Assembly: GCF_018619335.1 (NCBI RefSeq) | Contig: NZ_JAHHDX010000003.1 | Coordinates: 1 to 58,192 of the forward strand | Direction of reading: 5' to 3' | DNA: 58,192 nucleotides | DNA from: Alteromonas sp. ALT199 | GTDB lineage: Bacteria > Pseudomonadota > Gammaproteobacteria > Enterobacterales > Alteromonadaceae | In this document: positions 1 through 8,259 of the stretch, in pieces | Numbering within the stretch: position 1 is the stretch's first letter | How the letters are laid out: the number at the start of each line of letters is the position of its first letter | Translations under genes and position numbers: made by a program | Notes under the pieces: model-generated | Databases searched by the model: none | What the model was told of the DNA's origin: nothing | The model's input: only the letters and a program-made list of their open reading frames with translations

Positions 1-154
1 GTTTGAAACTTTATATCAAAGGTAAAGGGCTACAGGAGATAAGGACTATTGAAACTAACGCTAGATGAAAAATATTTATTCTCCAGAACAAAAAAGTTCA
101 GAATAGTTATATAAATTGCTATCTTGAACCATGCTTTTTCTAACAGGTAACAAC

Positions 155-1369
155 ATGAAAAATAGAGCGCTTTTTTCTGCTATAGCTTTTCTACCCACAC
201 TATTTGTATCTTCGCTGGTTTACTCGCAAGAAGAGCAAAAGCTTAAAGTCGCTACCTTTAATGTGAGTATGGAAGCCACCAATTACAAAGCCTTAGGCAT
301 GAAGCCGAGCGACAAAGTACTTCAGCATGTTCTGTCTACGGGCAAGCATCCTCAAGTTAAAAATATTGCTGAAATTATTCAGCGTGTTAACCCTGATATC
401 TTGATGCTGAACGAATTTGATTACATTGCAGATAAAAGCAAAGGGGTAGAGGCTTTTATAGAAAACTACCTTAATATATCGCAGCAAGGGCTTGAACCGG
501 TTGATTACCCTTACACGTACGTAGCGCCAGTAAACACGGGCGAGCCCACCATCTTCGACTTAGACAATAATGGTAAGGCAGAAGGTATTGGTGGTGATGC
601 CTATGGGTTTGGATTATACCCAGGACAATACGGTATGGCGTTGCTATCTAAATATCCCATTGAAGTGGACAACATCCGCACCTTTCAGAAATTTAAGTGG
701 CATCATATGCCACACCCTCAAAAACCTATCATACCCGACGAATCAGGAAGCAGTGAAAACGGCACGCCTTGGTACGATGTAAATGAATGGGCTGCACTGA
801 GGTTGAGTTCAAAGTCTCACTGGGATGTGCCTGTGAAAGTGGGTGATAAAACCGTACACGTGCTAGCAATGCACCCAACGCCACCAAATTTTGATGGAAG
901 TGAAGATCGCAATGGCAAGCGCAACTTTGATGAAATTAGGTTGATGGCAGATTACCTTACTCCTGACAAAGGCGCATATATCTACGATGACACAGGTGAA
1001 AAAGTCAGCTTAGCGAACAATACGCGCTTTGTACTTGTGGGTGATTTTAATGCTGCCGATGTCGGTGACAAGCACCGTGAAGGTGTGATAGAGCAGCTAA
1101 CCGAACATGCCCTTGTCAATAATGACACTATTCCAACAAGCTCGGGCGGTGCGGGTGCATCCGGCGCTGAATTTAGCAAGCGATTTACTGCCTATTGGGG
1201 GGCCAGAGCCGACTATGTCTTACCATCTCGTTATGGGTTAGAAGTAAACGATGCAGGTGTATTCTGGCCTGCCAAAACAAGTGACCTATATCGATTAGTT
1301 AAAGACCGCGAAGCCAGCTCAGATCACAGGTTGGTTTGGGTTAGTTTGACCTTATCAGAAGACAATTAA
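155..1369 (+). CDS. Secreted endonuclease/exonuclease/phosphatase (EEP) family protein
   Basis: Member of the metal-dependent EEP fold, which hydrolyses phosphodiester or phosphomonoester bonds; the substrate cannot be told from sequence. The ATG at 155 is preferred to an in-frame ATG at 131, because the protein then begins with a typical signal peptide (MKNRALFSA, hydrophobic stretch, SLVYSQ cleavage region), so it should act in the periplasm or outside the cell. Family motifs are in order: the metal-binding Asn-Glu in LNEFDY (about residues 85-89), the catalytic His region in AMHPTPP, GDFNA (about residue 297) and the C-terminal SSDHR (about residue 389). The length of 404 residues suits the secreted bacterial branch. 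It stands alone, 75 nt before the sensor gene on the same strand, so a shared transcript is possible. Confidence 0.85.
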   Translation: MKNRALFSAIAFLPTLFVSSLVYSQEEQKLKVATFNVSMEATNYKALGMKPSDKVLQHVLSTGKHPQVKNIAEIIQRVNPDILMLNEFDYIADKSKGVEAFIENYLNISQQGLEPVDYPYTYVAPVNTGEPTIFDLDNNGKAEGIGGDAYGFGLYPGQYGMALLSKYPIEVDNIRTFQKFKWHHMPHPQKPIIPDESGSSENGTPWYDVNEWAALRLSSKSHWDVPVKVGDKTVHVLAMHPTPPNFDGSEDRNGKRNFDEIRLMADYLTPDKGAYIYDDTGEKVSLANNTRFVLVGDFNAADVGDKHREGVIEQLTEHALVNNDTIPTSSGGAGASGAEFSKRFTAYWGARADYVLPSRYGLEVNDAGVFWPAKTSDLYRLVKDREASSDHRLVWVSLTLSEDN

Positions 1370-1444
1370 AGGCCACAATTTTTGTGTTAGTTAATAGTTA
1401 GGGGTACTATTAGCTTGTTTATCCAATAATGTACCGAAAAGCCA

Positions 1445-4330
1445 TTGAAATTTGTGTCTCTCATTTTTGCACTGTTTTTACTGTGGGCGATTCCCCTTGA
1501 TGGCTTTTCGGCAGAGTCTTCTCAGCTTATGCCGCTCAACCGGTATTTTCCTCAATCGTGGGGGACAAAGGACGGGCTTCCTCATAATAGTATTCACGCA
1601 TTAGCGCAAACCTCTAACGGTTACCTTTGGGCGGGGACGTGGGAGGGAGTTGCCAGGTTTAACGGTCAGCAATTCACCGTCTTCACTCGGGGCGCGCAAA
1701 CAGGCTTACCTGGTTCTGGTATTCGAAGCTTGTATTACAATAACCTGCGCGATGAGTTACTCGTGGCCGGAAACAGAGGGGGAGTATCCTCGCTTATTGC
1801 TGAACAGTGGCATGCTCAAGAACCGCTATCTTCAATGGTCAATCATGCGTACAGAGACAGCAATGATGTGCTGTGGTTTGCGCTAGAAGATACGGGTGTT
1901 GTAATGAGAATGCCGGACGGTACGCAGAAAGAATATATTGGAAATGCCAGCGCGTACCGTGCGATTGAAGACGGAAGTGGAGTGATTTGGTTTGCAACGA
2001 ACCAAGGGGTGTTTCAATTCAAAAACGGTAAGTTTCGGGAAGCAGCACCGAATCATAAAATACTTTCTGGGCCTGCATTCACCTTGGCTCTAGATAGCGA
2101 ACAACGTGTTCTAGTTGGCACAGAGCACGGCGTTTGGCAGCACAGAAACGGTACCTTTGGGCTGCTTGACTCCTCACTAATAGACAAATCGATTAGTAGT
2201 ATCTTGCTCGATCATCAAAATAGCATTTGGATAGGAACTATTAACCACGGGCTTTACCGTTTAAGTGACTTAGGCCTCGAAAAATTAGATGCAACGGCAG
2301 GTCTTCCCAATAACCGTGTTTTTTCATTAATTGAAGATCTAGAAAAGAATATATGGATTGGCACTAATGGGGGGCTGTACCGACTGCGTCGGGCGCTTTT
2401 TACGACATTCACGCAAAGCCAAGGAATGAGTGGCGAGTTTTTGCGAACCGTTTCGCAAACCTCAGACGGTAAACTTATATCTGGTGGAAGTGCTGGATTA
2501 GATGTTTTTATCAATGAAGAATTTAGCACAGTGAAGCTAGCAAGGGGGGAATCTTTCTCCGTACTTAGCCTTGCTGCAATAAATGAAGGCACCACGTTGG
2601 TCGGCACATACACTAAAGGTGTTTTACGATATGAAAACGAACAGCTTAAACCTTACCTTAATCGGAGTACGGGACTACCTAGTAACGAAGTAAGGGCCAT
2701 TATTACAGCCAGCGATAACAGTGTTTGGTATGCCACCGCACAAGGGGTTGTTAAACAAGCGCCAGATGGAGAGCTTTTCCACTTCAATGAGGATAATGGT
2801 TTACCTGCGCACTTTTCAATGGGTCTAGCAGAAGACCGAGAAGGGCGAATTTGGATTGCTACTGGAATAGGGCTCGCCTATATCCAACAAGGCGTTGTGC
2901 ATATAGTGAAGTTTCCTGAAAACTCAGACGCCCAGCATGCTTTCAGTTTTAGTGTTGTGGAAAATGGTACTTGGATTACTACTGACCGTGGCCTTGCGTA
3001 TTTTGATAACGCTACGCAGGCGCTTAGTGTAATAGAAAAATCGCAGGGGCTTCCCGTAGACAAACTTTTTTCAATAGGTATAGATCACAATAGCGGTGTA
3101 TGGCTAAGTTCAAACCAAGGAGTCATTCTGACTTCGCTTTCAAGTCTAGAGAAGTGTCTAACACATTCAAGTGCATTATTGGAGTTTGAACACTTTAAGG
3201 AAGAAAATGGTCTGGCAAGTATTCAAATCAATGGTGGATCTCAACCGTCTCAGTTTGTTGATGAAAACGGTAATGTCTGGTTTCCTACAGCAAAAGGGCT
3301 GGCTACCGTAACGCCTACAAATCTTGCTTTGTTAAGTGAGTTTCGTATTCCTGTGAATATCGAGGCCGTATTACTAGACGGTAATGTTCAGCAATTAAAT
3401 TCGGGTAAAAAGGAAGTAGATGTAAAGCCTTTAACCACGAGAGTTGCATTTCAATACGCAGGGTTGGGTTTCGCTATGCCTTCGCGTATAGAGTATCAAG
3501 CTATGTTAGTAGGGTATGACCAAGATTGGGTCAATCGTCATCAGTTTAGAATGACTGAATATACTAATTTAGCGCCTGGTCGTTATCAGTTTAAAGTACG
3601 TGCTCGTTACATTGATGGCCCATGGCAAGAGGTTACGTCGCCATTTACCATTCGGGTTCTCCCCAGCGTTTTTCAGACTTTCGGTTTCAAAATATCGGTA
3701 TTTCTTTTCTTCTGCTTTGTTATATATGTGCTTTACAAAGTACGTTTTCATCATTTGAAAAAGTCAGAAATGATTTTAAAACAAAGGGTGGATGCGCAGA
3801 CCAAATCATTAGAACGACAAACCAAGCGATTTGAGTTTCAAGCAACTCATGATGATTTAACAGGCGTTGCTAATCGACGAGCATTTGACCAATGGCTAGT
3901 TCAGCATTTTAACGATGCTAAAGCGGCACAAACGCCGCTATGCCTGGCCATTATCGATATTGATTATTTCAAACAGGTGAACGATCAATATTCCCATTTA
4001 GTAGGGGATAAGGTTATTACGGAAGTCGCTCGCTTGTTGAAACGCGAAGTTCCGCATTGCGCAAAATGTGCGCGGTGGGGCGGGGAAGAGTTTACCGTGT
4101 TGCTACCCGAATATGACTTGGCAAATGCAAGAGTGGCCATGGATCATGTTCGAAAAATCGTGGCTGCACATGACTTCAGTTTAATAGCGGAAAGGTTGAA
4201 GGTCACAATCAGTGTTGGTGTAGCGAGCATAGATGGTGCGAGAGATCATGACAGAATGTTAACCCATGCCGACCAAGCACTTTACATCGCTAAAGAAAAT
4301 GGCCGCAACCAAGTGACCATTTTCGAGTAA
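1445..4330 (+). CDS. Membrane sensor diguanylate cyclase with Reg_prop beta-propeller and Y_Y_Y domain
   Basis: The predicted protein has a signal peptide (residues 1-23), a large periplasmic part of repeated two-component-regulator propeller blades (motifs such as WAGTWEGVARF, WIGTNGGLYRL, WIATGIGLAYI), a Y_Y_Y domain (about 670-745), one transmembrane helix (about 746-766), a short coiled coil and a GGDEF domain (about 800-961). The active-site motif is GGEEF at about residue 879, a catalytically competent variant, so it should make cyclic-di-GMP in response to a periplasmic ligand. The RxxD inhibitory site that normally lies just upstream is absent (PHCA in its place), so product inhibition through that site is unlikely. 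The start is a TTG without a strong ribosome-binding site; it is chosen because it gives a complete signal peptide. The ligand is unknown. Confidence 0.88.
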   Translation: MKFVSLIFALFLLWAIPLDGFSAESSQLMPLNRYFPQSWGTKDGLPHNSIHALAQTSNGYLWAGTWEGVARFNGQQFTVFTRGAQTGLPGSGIRSLYYNNLRDELLVAGNRGGVSSLIAEQWHAQEPLSSMVNHAYRDSNDVLWFALEDTGVVMRMPDGTQKEYIGNASAYRAIEDGSGVIWFATNQGVFQFKNGKFREAAPNHKILSGPAFTLALDSEQRVLVGTEHGVWQHRNGTFGLLDSSLIDKSISSILLDHQNSIWIGTINHGLYRLSDLGLEKLDATAGLPNNRVFSLIEDLEKNIWIGTNGGLYRLRRALFTTFTQSQGMSGEFLRTVSQTSDGKLISGGSAGLDVFINEEFSTVKLARGESFSVLSLAAINEGTTLVGTYTKGVLRYENEQLKPYLNRSTGLPSNEVRAIITASDNSVWYATAQGVVKQAPDGELFHFNEDNGLPAHFSMGLAEDREGRIWIATGIGLAYIQQGVVHIVKFPENSDAQHAFSFSVVENGTWITTDRGLAYFDNATQALSVIEKSQGLPVDKLFSIGIDHNSGVWLSSNQGVILTSLSSLEKCLTHSSALLEFEHFKEENGLASIQINGGSQPSQFVDENGNVWFPTAKGLATVTPTNLALLSEFRIPVNIEAVLLDGNVQQLNSGKKEVDVKPLTTRVAFQYAGLGFAMPSRIEYQAMLVGYDQDWVNRHQFRMTEYTNLAPGRYQFKVRARYIDGPWQEVTSPFTIRVLPSVFQTFGFKISVFLFFCFVIYVLYKVRFHHLKKSEMILKQRVDAQTKSLERQTKRFEFQATHDDLTGVANRRAFDQWLVQHFNDAKAAQTPLCLAIIDIDYFKQVNDQYSHLVGDKVITEVARLLKREVPHCAKCARWGGEEFTVLLPEYDLANARVAMDHVRKIVAAHDFSLIAERLKVTISVGVASIDGARDHDRMLTHADQALYIAKENGRNQVTIFE

Positions 4331-4402
4331 GCGTTAGGCGAACTCCTATCCAGAAACTAAAAGCGTCTAAGAACATGCTTTAACCGCATAGCCTTACATT
4401 GA

Positions 4403-5272
4403 CTATTTACCCAGCAGTGCTTCTTCGCGCTCTCGTGAAAATGCCTCAAACAGAGTAAAGTAAGCCACTACGGCAAGGTTAGCGACAAACCAAAGGTCTT
4501 TAATAACGAATTGCCCTAAGCGGTTGACTATAGTTGTACTGTTAAAGGTATCTGGCACAGAAAACAAAAACGTTTGTGTCATCAGAAAAACCGATAAACA
4601 AGCCAGTCCGCTCGCAGTAATCATTGGCTTGTTTTTAGTATAAATACCAACGCCTAATAGCAGCGCAAACAAAACATCAAAACCACCAATTACATTCGAT
4701 GCTCCTTGTACACTGAACACATCATACAACCACGACATAAACGGTGATGTTTCAACCAACCCAACAATTGCATTGGCTTCAAACTCGAAAAACTTCATAC
4801 CTCCTATCCATAGTAAAACCATAGCTACAGGAGCGAAGTTGAGGTACGTCAGTTGTTTATGTGAGAATTTGTCGCGATAAAACAAGAATAGAAAAAGTGG
4901 TAATACCGCAAAGTACTTTATGATGCCTTGACCGCTACCAATGATTGGAAAGCCTCCTAAGTCTGCCATCCACCGTGTGGGCGATAGTAAAGTAAGTAAT
5001 GGAATGGCAATAACAAAAGTGGCATACAGCGTTACTGTTTTGGCCGAAACAAGTGTAAAGCGCGCAGCAACGGTCATTAACGCTAGAAACAACAAGGCGA
5101 TACCAGAAATAGCACCTAGCGCACCTTTACTGACCATGGCACCTAACGAGTAAAAATCAAAAGTAGCTAGAAGTGCATTAGGGTTAGCACCTAACAGAAA
5201 TGTTAAGCCAATAAGTGCAAAGCTAAAAGCTAGCAATGCGGTTACCATGTTTTCGGTCTGGTTTAGTGTCAT
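4403..5272 (-). CDS. DUF417 (YkgB-like) integral membrane protein
   Basis: A polytopic inner-membrane protein of 289 residues with about seven or eight hydrophobic segments. The stretch WIGGMKFFEFEANAI followed by SPFMSW matches the conserved core of the DUF417/YkgB family (Trp-x-Gly-Gly-x-Lys-Phe, then Glu-Ala, then Ser-Pro). E. coli YkgB is shorter (about 200 residues), so this is a longer member. The function of the family is unknown; members have been linked with hypochlorous-acid stress loci in E. coli. It is convergent with the preceding sensor gene (72 nt between ends) and transcribed alone. The start ATG has a modest GGAC ribosome-binding site. Confidence 0.75.
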   Translation of the reverse strand: MTLNQTENMVTALLAFSFALIGLTFLLGANPNALLATFDFYSLGAMVSKGALGAISGIALLFLALMTVAARFTLVSAKTVTLYATFVIAIPLLTLLSPTRWMADLGGFPIIGSGQGIIKYFAVLPLFLFLFYRDKFSHKQLTYLNFAPVAMVLLWIGGMKFFEFEANAIVGLVETSPFMSWLYDVFSVQGASNVIGGFDVLFALLLGVGIYTKNKPMITASGLACLSVFLMTQTFLFSVPDTFNSTTIVNRLGQFVIKDLWFVANLAVVAYFTLFEAFSREREEALLGK

Positions 5273-5423
5273 AAAGCGTCCGTAAATACTGCAGGTTTTG
5301 CGAAGTGTAGGTAAAGACCCGATTTAGCATGAGTAAAATTTCAAAAATTTCCTAATTTTTCAGACAAAGCGCAGCGTACGAATAAGGATTTATTGATAAA
5401 ATAAGAACTTATCTAATAATGGT

Positions 5424-5463
5424 GGTCTTAAGTAGCGTAGGTCTTAAATGGTGTGGTTTTTAA
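5424..5463. repeat. Three short imperfect direct repeats (GGTYTTAA type)
   Basis: The motif GGTCTTAA occurs at 5424-5431 and 5440-5447, and a degenerate copy GGTTTTTAA at 5455-5463, with a spacing of 15-16 nt, in the leader between the divergent DUF417 gene and the lipoprotein gene starting at 5504. Spacing of about one and a half helical turns could suit a DNA-binding protein, but the copies are short and AT-rich. Confidence 0.3.
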
Positions 5464-5503
5464 GTAGTGATTGCTTAAGAAGTAAAATAAATTGAGAGAA
5501 TTA

Positions 5504-5962
5504 ATGAAACAAGCAGGCATTAAGATACAGCATCGGTTTGGGGCTTTGTTAGTAGCTAGCCTGTGTGTAGCGTTATCTGCTTGTGGTGCTCAGCCCCCAG
5601 AAATCATTGATGAGCCAATCGCAAGTGTTGAAGAGGTTAAAAAATTAGAGCAAGTTGTCGATACCTCTTTGCCTTTGGTTCAGCAGGCCTATTCTATTGA
5701 ATCTGAAAAAGTGTGTGAAAAGCATGGTGGCAATTGGAACAAAATTGGCCGTCAACAGGCATATGCTTGTGTTTTACCTGCGAGTGATGCGGGTAAAGTA
5801 TGTAAAGATAGCAGTGAATGTGAAGTCGCTTGTGTGACTGAAAATAATCAGGTGGGAGCAGGGCAAAAAGTCAGCGGCGTATGTTTAGAAAGCACTGACT
5901 TATTCGGCTGCAAAGCCTATGTGTCTCAGGGGATTGTGGAGCATACCCTTTGTGTTGATTGA
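5504..5962 (+). CDS. Small cysteine-rich lipoprotein, unknown function
   Basis: I do not recognise this family. The ATG at 5504 is preferred over an upstream in-frame TTG at 5492 because a GAGAG ribosome-binding site precedes it. The N-terminus is a lipoprotein signal (hydrophobic LLVASLCVAL followed by the lipobox LSAC), so the mature protein should be lipidated on Cys about residue 30 and anchored in a membrane facing the periplasm. The mature 120 residues carry eight further cysteines in spaced pairs (for example VCEKHGG, YACVL, KVCKDSSECEVAC, GVCLES, FGCKAY, TLCVD), which suggests several disulfides. It converges with another lipoprotein gene on the minus strand; the two stop codons are about 50 nt apart. 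Confidence 0.7.
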   Translation: MKQAGIKIQHRFGALLVASLCVALSACGAQPPEIIDEPIASVEEVKKLEQVVDTSLPLVQQAYSIESEKVCEKHGGNWNKIGRQQAYACVLPASDAGKVCKDSSECEVACVTENNQVGAGQKVSGVCLESTDLFGCKAYVSQGIVEHTLCVD

Positions 5963-5975
5963 GCGATAGTTGACT

Positions 5976-6003
5976 GAAGCGCACGCATTCGGCAATGCGC
6001 TTC
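5976..6003. terminator. Hairpin between convergent lipoprotein genes
   Basis: GAAG and CTTC arms enclose an inner stem CGCATT-cggc-AATGCG, with an asymmetric CGCA bulge. It lies between the stop codons of the genes ending at 5962 (+) and 6016 (-). Neither strand shows a proper T tract, so it may stabilise 3' ends rather than act as a strong intrinsic terminator. Confidence 0.4.
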
Positions 6004-6015
6004 ATGGAAAATGCG

Positions 6016-6477
6016 TTAATTAACGTTGGGGAAGTCGAGCCTGTCCAGTTCACTCGCCGTCTCATTGCATTCACCTAATAGGTGCAGCCTATCTTCGGTT
6101 TGATGTGTATCGATTTCTATATAGCCTGTTTGGCAATAACCTGTTTCATCCAATTTTTCATCAAGAGATGCATAGAGTTGCTCAGTCATTCTATCACTGC
6201 TATCAGAGGATTTTTGTGACGAGCCTCCTCGGTTTTCTTGTCCACCGCGCCCCCCACGTCCGCCGCCTTCACCCCCTTGACCACGGCCACCTCTACCGCC
6301 GCCACCTTTAGCGCCATTTCGTTGCTTCATTAATGGAATGCTAAAAGAGAAAAGTTTAGTACCATCTTGATTAATCTTTGTTTCAAAGAATATTTCATCC
6401 ATGTCTAAAGGTGGAGGCCTATGAGCACACGCACTGACAATTAAAGAGGTTGATATTGCTAATAGTGTTTTTTTCAT
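6016..6477 (-). CDS. Lipoprotein with Gly/Arg-rich (RGG-like) central segment, unknown function
   Basis: Residues 1-17 form a lipoprotein signal ending in the lipobox VSAC, so the mature 136-residue protein should be membrane-anchored. After a short folded-looking segment (FETKINQDGTKLFSFSIPL) comes a low-complexity stretch of about 30 residues made almost wholly of Gly and Arg (repeats such as GGRGGRG and GGGRGGRGG, about residues 56-88), then a Ser-rich linker and a C-terminal domain containing YCQTGYIEI and LLGECNE with two cysteines that may pair. RGG-like stretches are often flexible and bind nucleic acid or other polyanions, but nothing here shows that role. I do not recognise a named family. 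Confidence 0.65.
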   Translation of the reverse strand: MKKTLLAISTSLIVSACAHRPPPLDMDEIFFETKINQDGTKLFSFSIPLMKQRNGAKGGGGRGGRGQGGEGGGRGGRGGQENRGGSSQKSSDSSDRMTEQLYASLDEKLDETGYCQTGYIEIDTHQTEDRLHLLGECNETASELDRLDFPNVN

Positions 6478-6537
6478 TTTGTTAAACGCTTTTTTGAATC
6501 ACGTCTCTTTGAGGCTCAAAGGTCTTTTAAGTTGCAG

Positions 6538-6654
6538 TTGCCAATGTAAGTTTCAAGTAAAGTAATGATTCGCCGTAAAAAGGTTTACCGTTTTCCCATT
6601 GCGCTAATTGTGCAACACTTGCGTACTCATGTTTTAGATAACTTACATTGGCAA
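6538..6654. repeat. 15-bp perfect inverted repeat bounding an 87-nt spacer
   Basis: TTGCCAATGTAAGTT at 6538-6552 is exactly inverted at 6640-6654. The pair bounds a 117-bp unit in the gap between the Gly-rich lipoprotein gene (divergent) and the DUF2177 gene, whose ATG lies 27 nt past the right arm. It could be a small MITE-like remnant or a long-range RNA stem in the leader of the DUF2177 gene. No target-site duplication is obvious. A 62-codon minus-strand reading frame spans the unit but has no protein-like character. Confidence 0.6.
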
Positions 6655-6680
6655 TTTGCTCATTTACAGGGATAGGTTTC

Positions 6681-7118
6681 ATGCTTTCCAACATCATTCG
6701 CTTTGCGAAAAACATCGTCGTGTCGTTAATTGCAATCTTTGTGTGCTTTGGCGTGCTCGATTTCTTATGGCTTGGTGTTGTTGCGGATGGCTGGTATCAA
6801 AGTGAAATGGAACCACTGCTTAGAAGTCAGTTCATTACGTGGCCTTGGGTTGTGTTCTACTTGATGTATGGGTGTGTGGTGTTTGTACTAGCAGTGGTGG
6901 CTAACAGAGATAAGTCGTTACTTTATGCTGGTATAGATGGCGCGCTTTTAGGATTAGCCAGTTATGGCGCTTACAACCTAACGGCATACAGCATTATTGA
7001 AGGTTTTACTCTGTTTATTATGCTGATTGACTGGGCGTGGGGGACGTGCCTAACCAGCGCGAGCGCTATGGCAGGCTGGTTAGGTTTCCAGTTATTTAAG
7101 GAAAAGAATGGCGAATAA
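6681..7118 (+). CDS. DUF2177 family inner-membrane protein
   Basis: A 145-residue protein with about four transmembrane helices. The early motif DFLWLGVVADGWY and the downstream GxxYGxYNLTxYxxI-like stretch (GLASYGAYNLTAYSII) match the DUF2177 family, which has no assigned function. The ATG at 6681 is chosen over an upstream frame extension because an ACAGGGA ribosome-binding site sits just before it and the hydrophobic helix begins soon after. The 3' end overlaps the 3' end of the convergent desaturase gene by 23 nt. Confidence 0.75.
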   Translation: MLSNIIRFAKNIVVSLIAIFVCFGVLDFLWLGVVADGWYQSEMEPLLRSQFITWPWVVFYLMYGCVVFVLAVVANRDKSLLYAGIDGALLGLASYGAYNLTAYSIIEGFTLFIMLIDWAWGTCLTSASAMAGWLGFQLFKEKNGE

Positions 7119-8259
7119 TGCGCTTTAACACGCTGGCGTATTGTTTTAAAAAGCCGCCAGTGTTGTAGTGCATGTCGTGTTCTTTGAATACGGCCTCTAC
7201 CTTGGGGGCCATTTCTCTGTAGCGCCTAGCAGGAATATCCGGGAACAAATGGTGCTCAATTTGAAAGCTTAAATGCCCAGTAAGAACATGAAACAGGCTT
7301 CCGCCTTTAATGTTAGATGAGCCCAGCGCTTGACGGTAGTACCACTGTCCTTGTGTTTCGTTAACGCAATCTTCCTCTTTAAAGGTTTCTACATCGCCAG
7401 TGAAATGACCACAGAAGATAATGGTCGACGTCCACAAATTACGCAGTAAGTTGGCAACAAGGTTGCCTGCAAGTACCCATAAAAATAGGGGGCCTGCTAT
7501 CAGAGGAAATAGCACATAGTCTTTTACCAATTGACGCGCCCCTTTGCTGAAAAAGCGCTTCTTAAGCTCGCTATGGGTAACCTGATTCTTGCGGTTATCT
7601 TTCTTTTTGCCAAAAAAGACCCGCTCAGCGGCCATCTCGTGATAAGACACGCCCCACTGAAACATCACGCTAAGTACGATATAAGTCGCAAACTGCCATA
7701 GGTTCTTTACACGCCATCTAAAATCGTTAGACAAGCGAAGCAAACCGTAGCCAAAGTCTCTGTCTTTACCAATAATGTTGGTATAGGTGTGATGTTCGTA
7801 ATTATGAACGCGATTCCAGCTTGCGCCATCACAGGCAATATCCCACTCATAACCTTTCGAATTAATATGTTTATCGTTCATCCAGTCGTACTGACCGTGC
7901 ATCACGTTATGGCCAATTTCCATGTTGTCGAGTATTTTAGCCGTCGCTAAGCTTAATACGCCGGCAACCCAAAGCAGAGGTTGAATAAATCCCAACATTA
8001 AAAGTAAACGGCCGCTCCATTCGCAAATACGCTGAATAAGAATAATACGTCGAATATAAGCGGCATCTTCAGCACCTACTTTCTGTTTGATGTCGGCTTT
8101 GATTTCGTCAAGTTGGGCGGCAAGTCGCTCGTAGTTAGGTTTCTTTTCGGCGCTCGTTGCCCCAATGACTTCAGTCTTATGGGTTCCACACTCCGGTAAG
8201 CGGGCTTGTTCAATCGCTGCTTCACGGTGTTGATTGTCTATTGCAACGCTAGTGTTCAT
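7096..8259 (-). CDS. Membrane fatty-acid desaturase (acyl-lipid desaturase type)
   Basis: Diiron integral-membrane desaturase that inserts a double bond into acyl chains, probably of membrane phospholipids. The three histidine boxes are complete: GHNVMHGQ (about residue 117), YEHHTYTN (about 157) and QIEHHLFPDIP (about 334). The ATG at 8259 is chosen over an upstream frame extension because it has a GGAGA ribosome-binding site and overlaps the stop of the ferredoxin-reductase gene in an ATGA arrangement, indicating translational coupling. The pair resembles the Pseudomonas aeruginosa PA4888/PA4889 desaturase system, in which the partner supplies electrons. The 3' end overlaps the convergent DUF2177 gene by 23 nt. 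The region between the second and third His boxes holds the hydrophobic membrane segments. Confidence 0.9.
   Translation of the reverse strand: MNTSVAIDNQHREAAIEQARLPECGTHKTEVIGATSAEKKPNYERLAAQLDEIKADIKQKVGAEDAAYIRRIILIQRICEWSGRLLLMLGFIQPLLWVAGVLSLATAKILDNMEIGHNVMHGQYDWMNDKHINSKGYEWDIACDGASWNRVHNYEHHTYTNIIGKDRDFGYGLLRLSNDFRWRVKNLWQFATYIVLSVMFQWGVSYHEMAAERVFFGKKKDNRKNQVTHSELKKRFFSKGARQLVKDYVLFPLIAGPLFLWVLAGNLVANLLRNLWTSTIIFCGHFTGDVETFKEEDCVNETQGQWYYRQALGSSNIKGGSLFHVLTGHLSFQIEHHLFPDIPARRYREMAPKVEAVFKEHDMHYNTGGFLKQYASVLKRIIRHSFP

Noticed and set aside
5424..5463. Repeat array as a mobile-element remnant
   Set aside because: The three copies are only 8-9 nt and AT-rich; kept as a low-confidence repeat only.
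6527..6715. 62-codon minus-strand ORF as a gene
   Set aside because: It spans the inverted repeat, overlaps the DUF2177 start region and lacks a convincing ribosome-binding site or family motif.
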